From: Acinetobacter venetianus RAG-1 = CIP 110063
GTDB taxonomy: Bacteria; Pseudomonadota; Gammaproteobacteria; Pseudomonadales; Moraxellaceae
Direction of reading: 5' to 3'
Length of the DNA stretch: 64,000 bases
Assembly: GCF_000368585.1 (NCBI RefSeq)
Contig: NZ_KB849558.1
Span: 600,722-664,721 of the forward strand
Shown: positions 35,871 to 45,437 of the stretch, in pieces
How positions within the stretch are numbered: the first letter of the stretch is position 1
Layout: every line of letters starts with the position of its first letter
Made by a program: the position numbers and the translations under genes
The notes under the pieces: model-generated
Told to the model about the DNA's origin: nothing
The model's database searches: none
Seen by the model: only the letters and a program-made list of their open reading frames with translations

Positions 35871-36896
35871 TTATAAATATGGATCTTTACGCCAGTTACT
35901 CGGGCTACGACCACTCCAGCGTTTAAATGCACGACTAAAGTTGGCAACGTCTGAATAACCTAATTCATCAGCAATCTGTTCTAAACTGTAATCTGTACGA
36001 GAGAGTAAAGACGTAGCATGACGGTAACGAACTTCATCAACGAGTGTTGAAAATGATGTTCCTTCAGCGGCTAACTGGCGTTTGAGAGTTCGATCCGACA
36101 TATGCAAACGTTCTGCAACACTTTCAATGCTTAAGTAATGTTGTTCTGAGTTGGTTAAAATATCACGAACACGCATAGCTAAACGACGACGTTCACCTAA
36201 AGCTGACAATTCAGTTTCACATTGGTTGATCGCAATTTGGCTTGCAATTGGATCAGCATTGACCATTTTTAAGCCAAGATATTTTTTATCAAAGCTAGAA
36301 ATTAAGTGTGGTTGGTTAAAACGAACGGTACTCGTTAACTTATCTTTATACTTATCAAAACCTTGAGGTTCGGGAAAATCTAAATCAACTTCACCATTAA
36401 GATCTTCAATACCCGTTAAAGCTTTTGCCATCGTCATGATGCCAATCGTCAAACCTAGAATAATCTCAGTGCGTAATGGTTCAACATCGATATCACATTG
36501 AAGCTGTAAAGTTGCTTTCGGACCAAAAGTAGAAAAATAAAGTTGTAAAAAGGGTAGACGTAATTGAATAAAACGACTCGCCAACGCGATTGCATCAGTA
36601 ATGTCGTGAGCTGTCATGATCGCATAGCCAATAAAGCCATGGATTGAGATACGCATTTGCGTACCTAAATGAAAGCCAAGTGTACTTTCGCCTGTAAGAC
36701 GTAAAGAGTGTTTTACGAGTTCATTCGCAATTGGTGTCGGTATGCGAAAATTTGGATCAGCCAGTTGTTCGCTTGTTAAATGAAAAGGAGCGAATAAAGT
36801 TTCATCGTTATATCCCCAACGAGAAACAACATCTAATAACAATAAGCCATAGACGCCTGGTATTCCTTGATCTTGACGAGTTGAGGTCGTTTTCAT
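35871..36896 (-). CDS. AraC-family regulator with arabinose-type N-terminal domain
   Basis: 341 residues. An N-terminal effector domain of the Arabinose_bd type (PTPIANELVKHSLRLTGESTLGFHLGTQMRISIHGFIGYAIMTAHDITDAI) is followed by the C-terminal double HTH (LSIESVAERLHMSDRTLKRQLAAEGTSFSTLVDEVRYRHATSLL, then DYSLEQIADELGYSDVANFSRAFKRWSGRSPSNWRKDP). This layout is that of OruR/ArgR-like and fatty-acid or phenolic regulators. Its direction matches maoC and the ABC gene behind it (129 bp), but a regulatory link is only a guess. Confidence 0.92.
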   Translation of the reverse strand: MKTTSTRQDQGIPGVYGLLLLDVVSRWGYNDETLFAPFHLTSEQLADPNFRIPTPIANELVKHSLRLTGESTLGFHLGTQMRISIHGFIGYAIMTAHDITDAIALASRFIQLRLPFLQLYFSTFGPKATLQLQCDIDVEPLRTEIILGLTIGIMTMAKALTGIEDLNGEVDLDFPEPQGFDKYKDKLTSTVRFNQPHLISSFDKKYLGLKMVNADPIASQIAINQCETELSALGERRRLAMRVRDILTNSEQHYLSIESVAERLHMSDRTLKRQLAAEGTSFSTLVDEVRYRHATSLLSRTDYSLEQIADELGYSDVANFSRAFKRWSGRSPSNWRKDPYL

Positions 36897-37025
36897 GTGC
36901 TTTCCGTGGCGCTCATCAATTTTTGCTAATATCTTTAATCATCTAGGTTTTGAACATCTTTACATGAAATAAAATAATCAATCATAAAAATTGTTGGACA
37001 AGAGAGTCACCTCATGTTCAAAAAA

Positions 37026-37466
37026 TTAAGTTGGTTTTCTAAAGACCATGATTTTAGTTGTAGATATTAATAGCACATCACCATGTTGGTTCAAAGCTTG
37101 AGTAACGTAGCTGACAATACCACGGTCAGTTTTGGTTTTAGATGGCACAATTGCAGTAATTTCAACTTCCACATGAATTTTATCGCCAACACGCGTTGGG
37201 CGAGGCCATCTTAAACTAGACTCAGAACCGAGCAACCCGCCCGCAATTGGAAAGCATTCTGTCCACAGACGCATAGTCACGGCTGATGTATGCCATCCAC
37301 TTGCTGCTAATCCTTGGAAAATAGGATGTTCAGCAGCAGCCTCTTCATCTAAATGGAAGGGTTGAGGGTCGTATTGACTTGCAAACTGCTTTACTTCTTC
37401 AAGCGTCATTTCATATTCACGACTTATGAAACGATCTCCAATACTTAAATCTTCTAAATACAACAT
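37026..37466 (-). CDS. MaoC-like hot-dog dehydratase
   Basis: 146 residues. The single hot-dog fold of (R)-enoyl-CoA hydratases. Catalytic dyad: Asp and His in SQYDPQPFHLDEEAAAEHPIFQGLAASGWHT, the MaoC signature. ILxxGDxx and RPTRVGDKIHVEVEI strands follow. It probably hydrates enoyl-CoA in the cytoplasm. Its ATG overlaps the ABC gene's stop (TAATG, one base), so the two are translationally coupled. Confidence 0.92.
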   Translation of the reverse strand: MLYLEDLSIGDRFISREYEMTLEEVKQFASQYDPQPFHLDEEAAAEHPIFQGLAASGWHTSAVTMRLWTECFPIAGGLLGSESSLRWPRPTRVGDKIHVEVEITAIVPSKTKTDRGIVSYVTQALNQHGDVLLISTTKIMVFRKPT

Positions 37467-39313
37467 TATTCTGTTTCCTGAGTCACTCGTTGTTCAACCA
37501 AGAAACCACCTGTTTGTCGTTTCCAAAGTTGAGCATACAAGCCATCATTAGCAATCAATTCCTCATGTGTGCCTTGTTCAGCAATTCTGCCTTGATCAAG
37601 TACGATGAGACGATCCATTTGAGCAATAGTAGATAAACGGTGTGCAATTGCAATGACTGTTTTGCCAACCATTAAGTCATTTAAACTGCTTTGAATCGCA
37701 GCTTCGACTTCTGAGTCAAGGGCACTGGTTGCTTCATCTAAAATAAGAATCGGTGCATCTTTTAAGAAAACGCGTGATATTGCAATACGTTGACGTTGTC
37801 CACCTGACAGTTTTACACCGCGCTCACCCACATAAGCATCATAGCCAACACGCCCTTTTTGATCTGTTAACTGTGGAATAAACTCTTCGGCTTTTGCCTT
37901 TCTAACTGCGAGCTCAACTTCTGCTTCTGTCGCATTTGGACGACCATATTTAATGTTTTCCGCAACAGTACGATGTAGTAGTGAAGTGTCTTGAGTTACC
38001 AATGCAATATTGGCACGTAAGCTGTCTTGAGTGACATCATGGATACTTTGACCATCAATCAAAATACGACCTTGGTTCACATCATAGAAGTGTAGGAGCA
38101 ATTGGATTAGTGTTGATTTGCCAGCGCCAGAACGACCGACAATACCAATTTTTTCGCCTGGTTTAATCGTGAGATTAAAATGATCAATGACATTTTTTTG
38201 ATTATAAGCAAAGCTGACATTTTCAAAACGGATTTCACCTTTTTGAACTGTAAGTTCCGTTGCATCTTCTTTATCTTGAATTTGAACGGGCTTGCCTAAA
38301 GTTTTCATTCCATCTTGAATCGTACCGACATTTTCAAACAGCATGGTGACATGCCACATTAAAAACTCAGCCATACTATCCAACTTCAAAACCATTGCAG
38401 TTGTTGCTGCAATAACGCCAATAGCAGCTTGACCTTGTGTCCACAACCAAACAGAAGTACCAATCACACCTATATATAAAAAAGCACTGAGGAAGCGAAT
38501 ACTGATTTCGTATTTGACACCTAAACGCATTTGCTTATAAACAGTGAGCATGAACTCTTTCATGGACTCTTTGGCGTATTGGCTTTCACGACCAGCATGA
38601 GCAAACAATTTTACGGTTTGAATATTGGTATAAGCATCTGTTACACGACCTGTCATGATTGCACGCGCATCCGCTTGTTCTTGAGAGATTTTTCCTAAAC
38701 GAGGAATGAAATACGTCGCGATGATGATGAAAATAGCCAACCATAAAATCAGTGGCACAATTAAAATAGGCGAGATTGATCCAAGTACTAAGCTAATCGT
38801 GATGAAATAGATCAGCACATAAACCAACATATCGCCGAGAATCATCCAAAACTCACGCACTGCCAAAGCAGTTTGCATGACTTTCGCTGAAAGTCGACCT
38901 GCGAAATCAGTATGGAAAAAGTCTAAGCTTTGTTGAAGCAATAGATTGTGAAAGCGCCAACGCATTCGCATTGGAAAATTACTAAATAAAACTTGGTGTT
39001 TAACGACAGATTGCAAACTAACAAAGAAAATATTGGCGAAAAGAATGCTAATCAGAATCGTGATATTTTGCTTATTGTTCTCTAAAAAGGTACTCGGTTG
39101 GCTTTGAGTCAGCCAATCCACTAATTTACCAATATAAGAAAAGAATAATGCTTCAAAGCTTGCTGCTGCTGCGGTACACGCAATTAAGATAAAGAGATAT
39201 GGACGAATGCCTTTTGTTGCTTGCCAAACAAATGCAAAAAATGTGGTTGGTAATGGTTTGTTTAAGTCTTTGGTGGGGTATGGGTCGACTAGTTTTTCAA
39301 ACCACTGCAACAT
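37466..39313 (-). CDS. ABC exporter, fused membrane and ATPase domains
   Basis: 615 residues, a half-transporter of the MsbA/multidrug type. Membrane domain with about six helices (residues 25-330), then the ATPase: Walker A GIVGRSGAGKSTL, Q-loop ALVTQDTSLLHRT, signature LSGGQRQRIAISR, Walker B ILILDEATSALD and the H-switch AIAHRLST. It should homodimerise in the inner membrane and export lipid or drug. It is translationally coupled to maoC downstream, and that pairing is known from several Acinetobacter genomes as far as I recall. Substrate unknown. Confidence 0.94.
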   Translation of the reverse strand: MLQWFEKLVDPYPTKDLNKPLPTTFFAFVWQATKGIRPYLFILIACTAAAASFEALFFSYIGKLVDWLTQSQPSTFLENNKQNITILISILFANIFFVSLQSVVKHQVLFSNFPMRMRWRFHNLLLQQSLDFFHTDFAGRLSAKVMQTALAVREFWMILGDMLVYVLIYFITISLVLGSISPILIVPLILWLAIFIIIATYFIPRLGKISQEQADARAIMTGRVTDAYTNIQTVKLFAHAGRESQYAKESMKEFMLTVYKQMRLGVKYEISIRFLSAFLYIGVIGTSVWLWTQGQAAIGVIAATTAMVLKLDSMAEFLMWHVTMLFENVGTIQDGMKTLGKPVQIQDKEDATELTVQKGEIRFENVSFAYNQKNVIDHFNLTIKPGEKIGIVGRSGAGKSTLIQLLLHFYDVNQGRILIDGQSIHDVTQDSLRANIALVTQDTSLLHRTVAENIKYGRPNATEAEVELAVRKAKAEEFIPQLTDQKGRVGYDAYVGERGVKLSGGQRQRIAISRVFLKDAPILILDEATSALDSEVEAAIQSSLNDLMVGKTVIAIAHRLSTIAQMDRLIVLDQGRIAEQGTHEELIANDGLYAQLWKRQTGGFLVEQRVTQETE

Positions 39314-39550
39314 GCTTGTTTCCTCTAATTATAAAGTATCGATTCGCCTAGCTTCCGTAGCATATCAGAAAATGGATAGGAGTAACGATAAAAGCAAACG
39401 AGTAAATATTATTTTTACTAAATGGAAAAATTAATGAGCTGATTTATCAAGTGATGAGATTGAATAAAGGCTTTTTATAGTGGATTCAGCGTTTCTAAAA
39501 GTAGTCGAACTAATTCATGAAATTTAATTTAAGAGCGTGATTCATCTAGG

Positions 39551-39594
39551 ACTAGAACTCATTAAAGGATTTTATCTATTCAATGAGTTCCAGT
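39551..39594. repeat. inverted repeat downstream of the BLUF gene
   Basis: ACTaGAACTCATT / AATGAGTTCcAGT: 13-bp arms with one mismatch and an 18-nt loop. It lies 44 bp after the BLUF stop on the minus strand but lacks a T run, so it is a weak terminator or a binding site. The rest of the 324-bp gap (39314-39637) shows no gene. Confidence 0.5.
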
Positions 39595-39637
39595 TGTTCT
39601 GAAGTGTATGAGTCAATTCTATTGATCTATACAGAAA

Positions 39638-40096
39638 TTAAGCTACATAACTATTTACATCAAGTTCAGGCTCACCAGCTAGTACTGAAATAAAGTTTTC
39701 AGTCGTTTCGGCCGTCAGCAAATAGGGGTTGAACTCTTCTAGATGATATTTCATAAAAAAATCAGTAATGTTTTGATTTACTGGTGAAAATTTCATAGAC
39801 CATTGTGAGAATAAATTATCTTCACATGCAGCATAGTAGAGAATTTCACAATTAACATGTCGGTCATCTTTGACAATCTTTGTATAGAACAAGTCATCGA
39901 TGGTATCTTTTTGACCCTCAAGACATTGTACAAAATATCCATGGCCATAATATAAAACACCAGTAACATCATTGCGATAATTAAAATCTACTGCTTCATC
40001 TAGGATTTCAATCAAATTTGTCTTTAGATTGGAGTCAATATTCTTAATTTTACTTACGTATAAAAGCCTTACTGACTTCATCATTGATGTGCTCAT
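39638..40096 (-). CDS. BLUF-domain blue-light photoreceptor (BlsA-like)
   Basis: 152 residues from ATG 40096. The N-terminal BLUF domain has its flavin-contacting Tyr (LLYVSK, Tyr13), Asn (NYRNDVTGVLYY, Asn42) and Gln (GYFVQCLEG, Gln57). The short helical C-terminus (FSQWSMKFSPVNQNITDFFMKYHLEEFNPYLL) matches the stand-alone BlsA type of Acinetobacter, without any output enzyme domain. BlsA acts by binding transcription regulators in a light- and temperature-dependent way. In-frame starts at 40108 (GTG) and 40081-40084 are alternatives. Confidence 0.93.
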   Translation of the reverse strand: MSTSMMKSVRLLYVSKIKNIDSNLKTNLIEILDEAVDFNYRNDVTGVLYYGHGYFVQCLEGQKDTIDDLFYTKIVKDDRHVNCEILYYAACEDNLFSQWSMKFSPVNQNITDFFMKYHLEEFNPYLLTAETTENFISVLAGEPELDVNSYVA

Positions 40097-40266
40097 TTTA
40101 AAGTTCACATCCAGTTATATAGATAAAACAAAGGTTTGTATATTTTTAAGCGTAATAATTGTCCGAACCTTACAAGATTACTACAACTGCCTATAAATAT
40201 TAGGAATGAGACATTAAGCAGACTATTTGCTAGATTATGTGATTTTTATAGTATCAAGAGGCGATA

Positions 40267-40479
40267 ATGACGAAGTTATTTATGGGGTGTGTATTTGCAA
40301 CAAGCTTAGTTGGTTGTTCTTCTATGAATTATGAGAATTCTATGAAACCGCCGATTGTTCCTGAAAATCAGGCAATTAATACTTTTAAAATGCCTGAACA
40401 CGGTGTGGTGACTGATCAAGATATTCACAATATACCCGAAAATTCTAATCTTAATTATCAATACAAAGTTGATTTTTGA
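40267..40479 (+). CDS. small lipoprotein, 70 aa
   Basis: MTKLFMGCVFATSLVGCSSMN has a clear lipobox (LVGC). The mature chain is short, hydrophilic and proline-containing (KPPIVPENQAINTFKMPEHGVVTDQDIHNIPEN). AGAGGCG precedes the ATG by 4 bases. No known domain. It probably sits at the inner leaflet of the outer membrane. Confidence 0.8.
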   Translation: MTKLFMGCVFATSLVGCSSMNYENSMKPPIVPENQAINTFKMPEHGVVTDQDIHNIPENSNLNYQYKVDF

Positions 40480-40644
40480 TTCTGTTAAAGCGATTTGGAC
40501 TAAAGTTTTTCAAATTATAATCCTTTGAGGGCTAAATGGAGTTATCCCTCGTATATATAGTTAAAAGTCTTTAAAATTTTATTTTAATGATTTTATTTTT
40601 ACCGTTTGGTAAATTATGGACATGAATAATAAAAGGCATGCTAA

Positions 40645-40926
40645 ATGAAATACATAATATTATTAGTTACATCGCTTCTATTAACAGAATATGCTTTTGC
40701 AAGAGAAACGAATTCAATACGTTCTTCATATGAGCTTGTGGTTGTTGGTGATAGTGAGAGTGATTTATTGAGAAAAATGGGAAGATCTTCGCCGAGATAT
40801 TTCATTCATAGAGAAGGGCGTCGCTCTTGTGCGGTAACTGAATATATTTATGACATCGATATGCAAACTTATACGGTTTGGGTGTGTAATGGAAAGGTAT
40901 TTAGAATAGATGTGAACAATAAGTAA
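40645..40926 (+). CDS. small secreted protein, DUF2845/SmpA-like
   Basis: 93 residues. Signal peptide MKYIILLVTSLLLTEYAFA, then VVVGDSESDLLRKMGRSSPRYF, a GxSxxxLLxxMG helix that opens SmpA/DUF2845-type small beta-sheet folds, and TVWVCNGKVFRI, a final beta strand pair. Two Cys (RRSCAVTEY, VWVCNGK) may form a disulfide. Function unknown. An AGGCATGCT stretch precedes the ATG. Confidence 0.68.
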   Translation: MKYIILLVTSLLLTEYAFARETNSIRSSYELVVVGDSESDLLRKMGRSSPRYFIHREGRRSCAVTEYIYDIDMQTYTVWVCNGKVFRIDVNNK

Positions 40927-41006
40927 TATTGTAATATATTGATTTTATTTGGATTAAATCTTATTAAGTCCTGAATTTTGTTATATTAATATTTTACACT
41001 GAAAAT

Positions 41007-41036
41007 AAAAAAGCTCTCTTTTGAGAGCTTTCTTTT
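41007..41036. terminator. bidirectional terminator
   Basis: AAAAAAGCTCTC, TTTT loop, GAGAGC, then TTTCTTTT. Between the convergent 93-residue and 77-residue genes. Confidence 0.85.
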
Positions 41037-41043
41037 AAATCTT

Positions 41044-41277
41044 TTATTCTAATTCAAGCTGATAATCGTCTTTAGTCACCTTAATTTTAAGTTTTCTATA
41101 TTTGCGCTTATTGGGATCTAGTGCTGAATTAGTAACCTCTTTCGCAAATTCTCGGTCATTCATAAGTGTTGAATAAGCTTTGTACCCCAGAATTACTCGA
41201 CTTGGTTTAGAGCCATTTCGAGAAACATAATGATCAATCATTAAATTTAATTCGTTTAAAAGACTAGTATCGTTCAT
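41044..41277 (-). CDS. hypothetical protein, 77 aa
   Basis: A basic soluble protein: MNDTSLLNELNLMIDHYVSR, PSRVILGYKAYSTLMNDREFAKEV, PNKRKYRKLKIKVTKDDYQLELE. The middle segment (RVILGYKAYSTLM) resembles helix-strand elements of phage-capsid-like or small helical folds, but no family can be named. It ends at the shared terminator. Confidence 0.65.
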   Translation of the reverse strand: MNDTSLLNELNLMIDHYVSRNGSKPSRVILGYKAYSTLMNDREFAKEVTNSALDPNKRKYRKLKIKVTKDDYQLELE

Positions 41278-41348
41278 GCTATGGATGCATCACTTTTAAG
41301 AATTTATGAAATAATAATACAAGTTAATTAACTTATCTACATGAATTT

Positions 41349-41696
41349 ATGAAAGAATTATTAAAATTCTGTCATAAAACTGTCATATTAAAGCTATACT
41401 TTTCAATTAATGAAGAAAAATTTAATGAACAAGATGTAAGTCCTCATACTTTTGGAGGGATTATAGAGATGGGAAATAAAATTTCGGAAAGTCGTAAGAA
41501 GCGAAGTATAGGTTTTCGTTTAAACTATTTAATCTCAGCCTATCAAAAATTTTTGATGGAAAAGAATTTATTAAACACTGAAATCAATAGGATGATTTTT
41601 GTAGAAAATTATATAAGTTCTTTAAAATTAAACATCTATGATGAGTTTTCCAAGCATCAGTTGATTAAAGATCTAAATATTTTTTATCGAGAGTAA
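41349..41696 (+). CDS. hypothetical helical protein, start uncertain
   Basis: The frame is open from ATG 41349 (115 residues), which has no good ribosome binding site. An internal ATG at 41469 follows TGGAGGG by 9 bases and would give 75 residues beginning MGNKISESRKKRSIGFRLNYLI. The sequence is basic and helical with Asn/Lys-rich low-GC composition unlike the housekeeping neighbours, suggestive of acquired DNA. No family recognised. Confidence 0.55.
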   Translation: MKELLKFCHKTVILKLYFSINEEKFNEQDVSPHTFGGIIEMGNKISESRKKRSIGFRLNYLISAYQKFLMEKNLLNTEINRMIFVENYISSLKLNIYDEFSKHQLIKDLNIFYRE

Positions 41697-41807
41697 AGCT
41701 TCAATCACACATATTTAAAAAGTGATAAATCCCTTAAAATTTGTAATGTTATTGCATGATAAAGAGGCATATAATTTAAGCTAACAACAATTTCATAGGA
41801 TCAAAAA

Positions 41808-42002
41808 ATGCTTCTCAAGTTTGCAATTCGATTCATGGCTGTTTTATTTTCTGTGTTGGCCTTAGCTGCAATCGTCATCCACTTCTTTTTCTCAAGTAAA
41901 CTTACTACTGACCTATGGATTATTGTCGTTCCAATCATTCTAGGTGTTCCAATGGTCGCTTCCGTGATTGTTGCCAAAGATACAGAACTCAATGTTCAAT
42001 AA
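41808..42002 (+). CDS. small two-helix membrane protein, 64 aa
   Basis: Two membrane helices: FAIRFMAVLFSVLALAAIVIHFFF and LWIIVVPIILGVPMVASVIVA, with a short polar loop (SSKLTTD) and tail. AGGA lies 6 bases before the ATG, and a terminator follows. No family recognised. Confidence 0.8.
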   Translation: MLLKFAIRFMAVLFSVLALAAIVIHFFFSSKLTTDLWIIVVPIILGVPMVASVIVAKDTELNVQ

Positions 42003-42014
42003 GCTGTTGACTAC

Positions 42015-42046
42015 AAATGAAGCTCGTAACTAAGAGCTTCATTTTC
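42015..42046. terminator. bidirectional terminator
   Basis: AAATGAAGCTC / GAGCTTCATTTT with an 8-nt loop, between convergent genes. Confidence 0.85.
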
Positions 42047-42066
42047 TCATACGAACTAAATATCTA

Positions 42067-43221
42067 TTAATTCGGTTCTTTTCGTGGTGCTGCATTCATT
42101 TCATGACGGACTCTGCTGATATCTTCATAAATCACTTTTCTTAATCTATTGATCGCACCGAGTGGTCTGTGTTCGGGTAAGGCGTGCCATGGTGTAAATG
42201 AAAGATTTTCACAGAACTCATTTTGCTTTGCTGTATCAAAGTTTTGTTGTGGAATATGAATTGTTGCGATGCGATAAAAAGGCGCTTCAGATTCTTTCCA
42301 TTCTGTCATCGAGTCTTCAATAAGCATTTTGTTGGATGTTCTTGGTTGAATGAGGAACTCCATACAAGCATCTTGATGAGCTAATGTATTCTTCAAAACG
42401 CTTCTTAGGAAGTTTGGTTCAGCATTTTTAGGAATAGTTGCTTTTTGAGGCTGACATGCTCTAACAGAGTATTTTACTGCTTGTCGGTTTTCACCGATGC
42501 CAAGTTGGTAGGGTACCATTGACCAATAACGTGCTTGGATTGGATTTGCAATTAATGAGTTACGAGCACCTAAAGCATTGATCGTACCTTTTATACCGAG
42601 TGCAAATGGAACTTGAATTTTGTCGGTAAAATGATCACCGCTAATGTGTTTGGTAAAACTCAAATATCTTTTGGCATCATTTACGAAGAAAACAGGATGA
42701 TTAATCATAATAAAATCCTGAGTTGTTGCTTGAGGATCAGATTCTAGAATTTTCTTTCCAGCAACGCCTAGAATTTTAATCGCAATGCCACGAGCATCTT
42801 TTTTGTTATCTGCTTGGGTCGCATCACTTGATGCATTGGAAAATCTAATCCAAGCTTGATAGGTCTTGTTCGGTATAAACACGCCTTGGGCAAGTTGCTT
42901 GGGAATGTCATTTAAAACTTGAAATTCAGCTTGCACACAGCCATGTGCTTTGGGGTGAGCATCACGTAGGGCATGACCATTTTGATACTGTTTACGTATG
43001 GTTTGCTCGATGGTCTTTGAAATTTCTTGTGCTAATAGTGCTTCATTCGGTTGTAATTTCTCACCCAAGTCTTGGTCTATTTGTGGATAAGGAATTTTCG
43101 TCTCATTATTCTTGAATGTTGATAGCGGGGGCTTTTGATATATTTTTTCACTACATCCAGACATAGCGATGAAAACTGAGGAGAATACAAACAGCGAAAT
43201 GATGTATTTTTGATAAAACAT
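42067..43221 (-). CDS. catalase-fold lipoprotein
   Basis: 384 residues from ATG 43221, chosen because GAGGAAA lies 8 bases upstream; ATG 43236 is also in frame. Lipobox FIAMSGCSEK. The catalase-family core appears as AHPKAHGCVQAEFQVLND, AWIRFSNASSDATQADNKKDARGIAIKILG and MINHPVFFVNDAKRYLSF, where the His and the R-F-S-N segment mark the family. The protein is short for catalase, so like SrpA-type proteins it may be a heme peroxidase or hydroperoxide enzyme on the periplasmic face. Activity is not established. Confidence 0.83.
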   Translation of the reverse strand: MFYQKYIISLFVFSSVFIAMSGCSEKIYQKPPLSTFKNNETKIPYPQIDQDLGEKLQPNEALLAQEISKTIEQTIRKQYQNGHALRDAHPKAHGCVQAEFQVLNDIPKQLAQGVFIPNKTYQAWIRFSNASSDATQADNKKDARGIAIKILGVAGKKILESDPQATTQDFIMINHPVFFVNDAKRYLSFTKHISGDHFTDKIQVPFALGIKGTINALGARNSLIANPIQARYWSMVPYQLGIGENRQAVKYSVRACQPQKATIPKNAEPNFLRSVLKNTLAHQDACMEFLIQPRTSNKMLIEDSMTEWKESEAPFYRIATIHIPQQNFDTAKQNEFCENLSFTPWHALPEHRPLGAINRLRKVIYEDISRVRHEMNAAPRKEPN

Positions 43222-43464
43222 GACCGATTTCCTCATTTATGCTGTTCTGGTTTTAGTCGTTATATTGAATCATTGTGTTGCATTGATAAGTAAATGACAA
43301 TCAAACGGTTGTAAGTGTCTTGAAACTCAAAAGAATTCTGAAAAGCATAAGACTCAAATATATTTTAAATACCTAAGTTTACTCAAAAGCTTATCTATCT
43401 TAACAATTACGTGAAAAATAAAATTTATGATGAGGCTTTATATTGATGACTTGAGAATAAATAA

Positions 43465-45339
43465 ATGACAGAAAATAGTAAGCAAAATGAAACTCTTATG
43501 AATGATGCTACATCGTTATTTTTAGTTGAGGACATGATCATTGATCGATTTAGTCCGATGTATTGGCGTGTTGATGGCCCACAAACAATGTCATTTGCAA
43601 TCACTGATTATGAAAATGGTTTTGAGGCATCCTTTCGTTCACGAGCAACGACTGACCTTGTTGGCGTTAGTTGGGATTCTCATGACAATAAAGATCATCA
43701 GTTTTTAGCTTATGAGACGAAGTATGATTATTCAGGGATGATTTGGGATTTTGATATTGAGTTATCACCCTCTATGCCTGTATTAAATAATGAAACACTC
43801 ACGCCCACATTAACGATTCAATATACTGAAAATGATCAGACTAAAGTCGCTTACGTGGTGTTGTTTAATTATGCAAATCAGCCAAGCTCAAGAACAGCGC
43901 ATATTCAAATTGATTGGGATTCAGTAAAAGCAGGGTTTTCAGCCACGGATAGCTTTCCTATCAACAATATTCAGCGGATTTCATTTTCAGGATTTACAAC
44001 CAGTTATAACGGACATTCAACAATTCCGCTAGCGCAAGCAGAAGATGGATATATTCGTATCACTAATTCTGTAACCACTGGAGTGAATGCAAAACTTGTT
44101 CTAAAGCGAGTTTCTATAGCACCTCATGATTATGGAATTTGTAGCAGTTATGATGATCACTATGATTTAAACCCTAAGCGTATCGTCAGTAATATTGCAG
44201 CATTGGGCTATCAGGGCTTTGTTAATCATTATTGTGGAATGTCTAAATATCCTGAGATGTCATGGCAAAGTGATATTGGCAAGTGGCAAATATCAGATAC
44301 ATTGACAACCAATGAAAATGTAGTTAATCCATGTGCCCGTAAATGGCATGAGCATTTTGCAGAAGCACTGCATGATGTTGGAATGCAGCCCATATTTGGT
44401 GTCAGTTTTGAAATGTATTCATTAGGAGCTAATGAATTTTGGGCGCAACGTGATTGGAATAATAATTTAGGGAAAACAGGTTACGAGCCTCCGAGTTATT
44501 TTTTTAGCATGTCGGATCAAAGTGCACTGGCGTATCTAAATAAAGCATTTGTTGAGTTCGCAGATATGATGAATATAGGTGGATGTGATGTATTTATGCA
44601 AATAGGAGAACCTTGGTGGTGGTATAACCAAGGTAGCAATTTGCCTTGTATCTATGATTATCCGACTAAACTTGCCTTTAATGCAGATACGGGCTTGTAT
44701 GCACCTGATCTGGGAACAATTTATGAGGCAATGAATAAAACAGGCACGCCATATGATGAATTCAAGGCATGGTTGCGAAATAAATTAGGGCAGACCTGTC
44801 GTGATATTCGCAGCACTGTTAAAGCACAGTTTCCATCGGCTCAAGTATGTCCATTGATCTTTTTCCCTACCATTCGGACGGAAATAGAAACACTTGTCAC
44901 AGATATTAATTATCCAAGTGAACATTATAGTTATCCAAACTTTGATTTTATTATGACCGAAGCTTATGACTGGATATTAGAAGCTAGATTAAATACAGCT
45001 CATCAGGCAGTTTCTACGATACCGACTCAAGATCTGAATTATCCTGAAAATAAAGTGGCTTATTTGGCTGGTTTTGTTCCTGATGAAACGATTGCTCATG
45101 TCTACGGTTTTGATAAAACGAAACCATATCGAACACCGATTTGGCAGCGAGTCTTTGGTGATATGAGCAATAACGGTTCGTTGGGATTAATGAAGCAATT
45201 TATTTGGGCATATCCGCAAGTTATGGCTGACTCCATCGTGATTGACGCAGCTCAATTACCGAATACTTTTTATGTTGGAAATACGCCGTATACAGCAATT
45301 ACAGATGATACGCCTTATCCACCCGAAATTTACTTATAG
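43465..45339 (+). CDS. orphan protein with possible TIM-barrel glycosidase-like domain
   Basis: 624 residues, no signal peptide. The N-terminal part (about 1-215) is beta-rich, like a carbohydrate-binding sandwich (MYWRVDGPQTMSFAITDYENGFEASFRSR). From about 220 the sequence looks like a barrel: IVSNIAALGYQGFVNHYCG, the GIGEPWWWY-like MQIGEPWWWY with Glu382, and FIMTEAYDWI with Glu499. Two such Glu after strands 4 and 7 are the clan GH-A pattern and also resemble the TIM-barrel of phage and GTA tail proteins. No phage genes are near. Substrate and function unknown. Confidence 0.7.
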   Translation: MTENSKQNETLMNDATSLFLVEDMIIDRFSPMYWRVDGPQTMSFAITDYENGFEASFRSRATTDLVGVSWDSHDNKDHQFLAYETKYDYSGMIWDFDIELSPSMPVLNNETLTPTLTIQYTENDQTKVAYVVLFNYANQPSSRTAHIQIDWDSVKAGFSATDSFPINNIQRISFSGFTTSYNGHSTIPLAQAEDGYIRITNSVTTGVNAKLVLKRVSIAPHDYGICSSYDDHYDLNPKRIVSNIAALGYQGFVNHYCGMSKYPEMSWQSDIGKWQISDTLTTNENVVNPCARKWHEHFAEALHDVGMQPIFGVSFEMYSLGANEFWAQRDWNNNLGKTGYEPPSYFFSMSDQSALAYLNKAFVEFADMMNIGGCDVFMQIGEPWWWYNQGSNLPCIYDYPTKLAFNADTGLYAPDLGTIYEAMNKTGTPYDEFKAWLRNKLGQTCRDIRSTVKAQFPSAQVCPLIFFPTIRTEIETLVTDINYPSEHYSYPNFDFIMTEAYDWILEARLNTAHQAVSTIPTQDLNYPENKVAYLAGFVPDETIAHVYGFDKTKPYRTPIWQRVFGDMSNNGSLGLMKQFIWAYPQVMADSIVIDAAQLPNTFYVGNTPYTAITDDTPYPPEIYL

Positions 45340-45437
45340 GAAATGGATAAAGCCCACTGAAAAACCATAGCCTTTGCTGTTTTTTCAGTATAAATTGGTT
45401 TTAATTTTTATGAAAAGCTTCAGTAAAGTATGTACTT

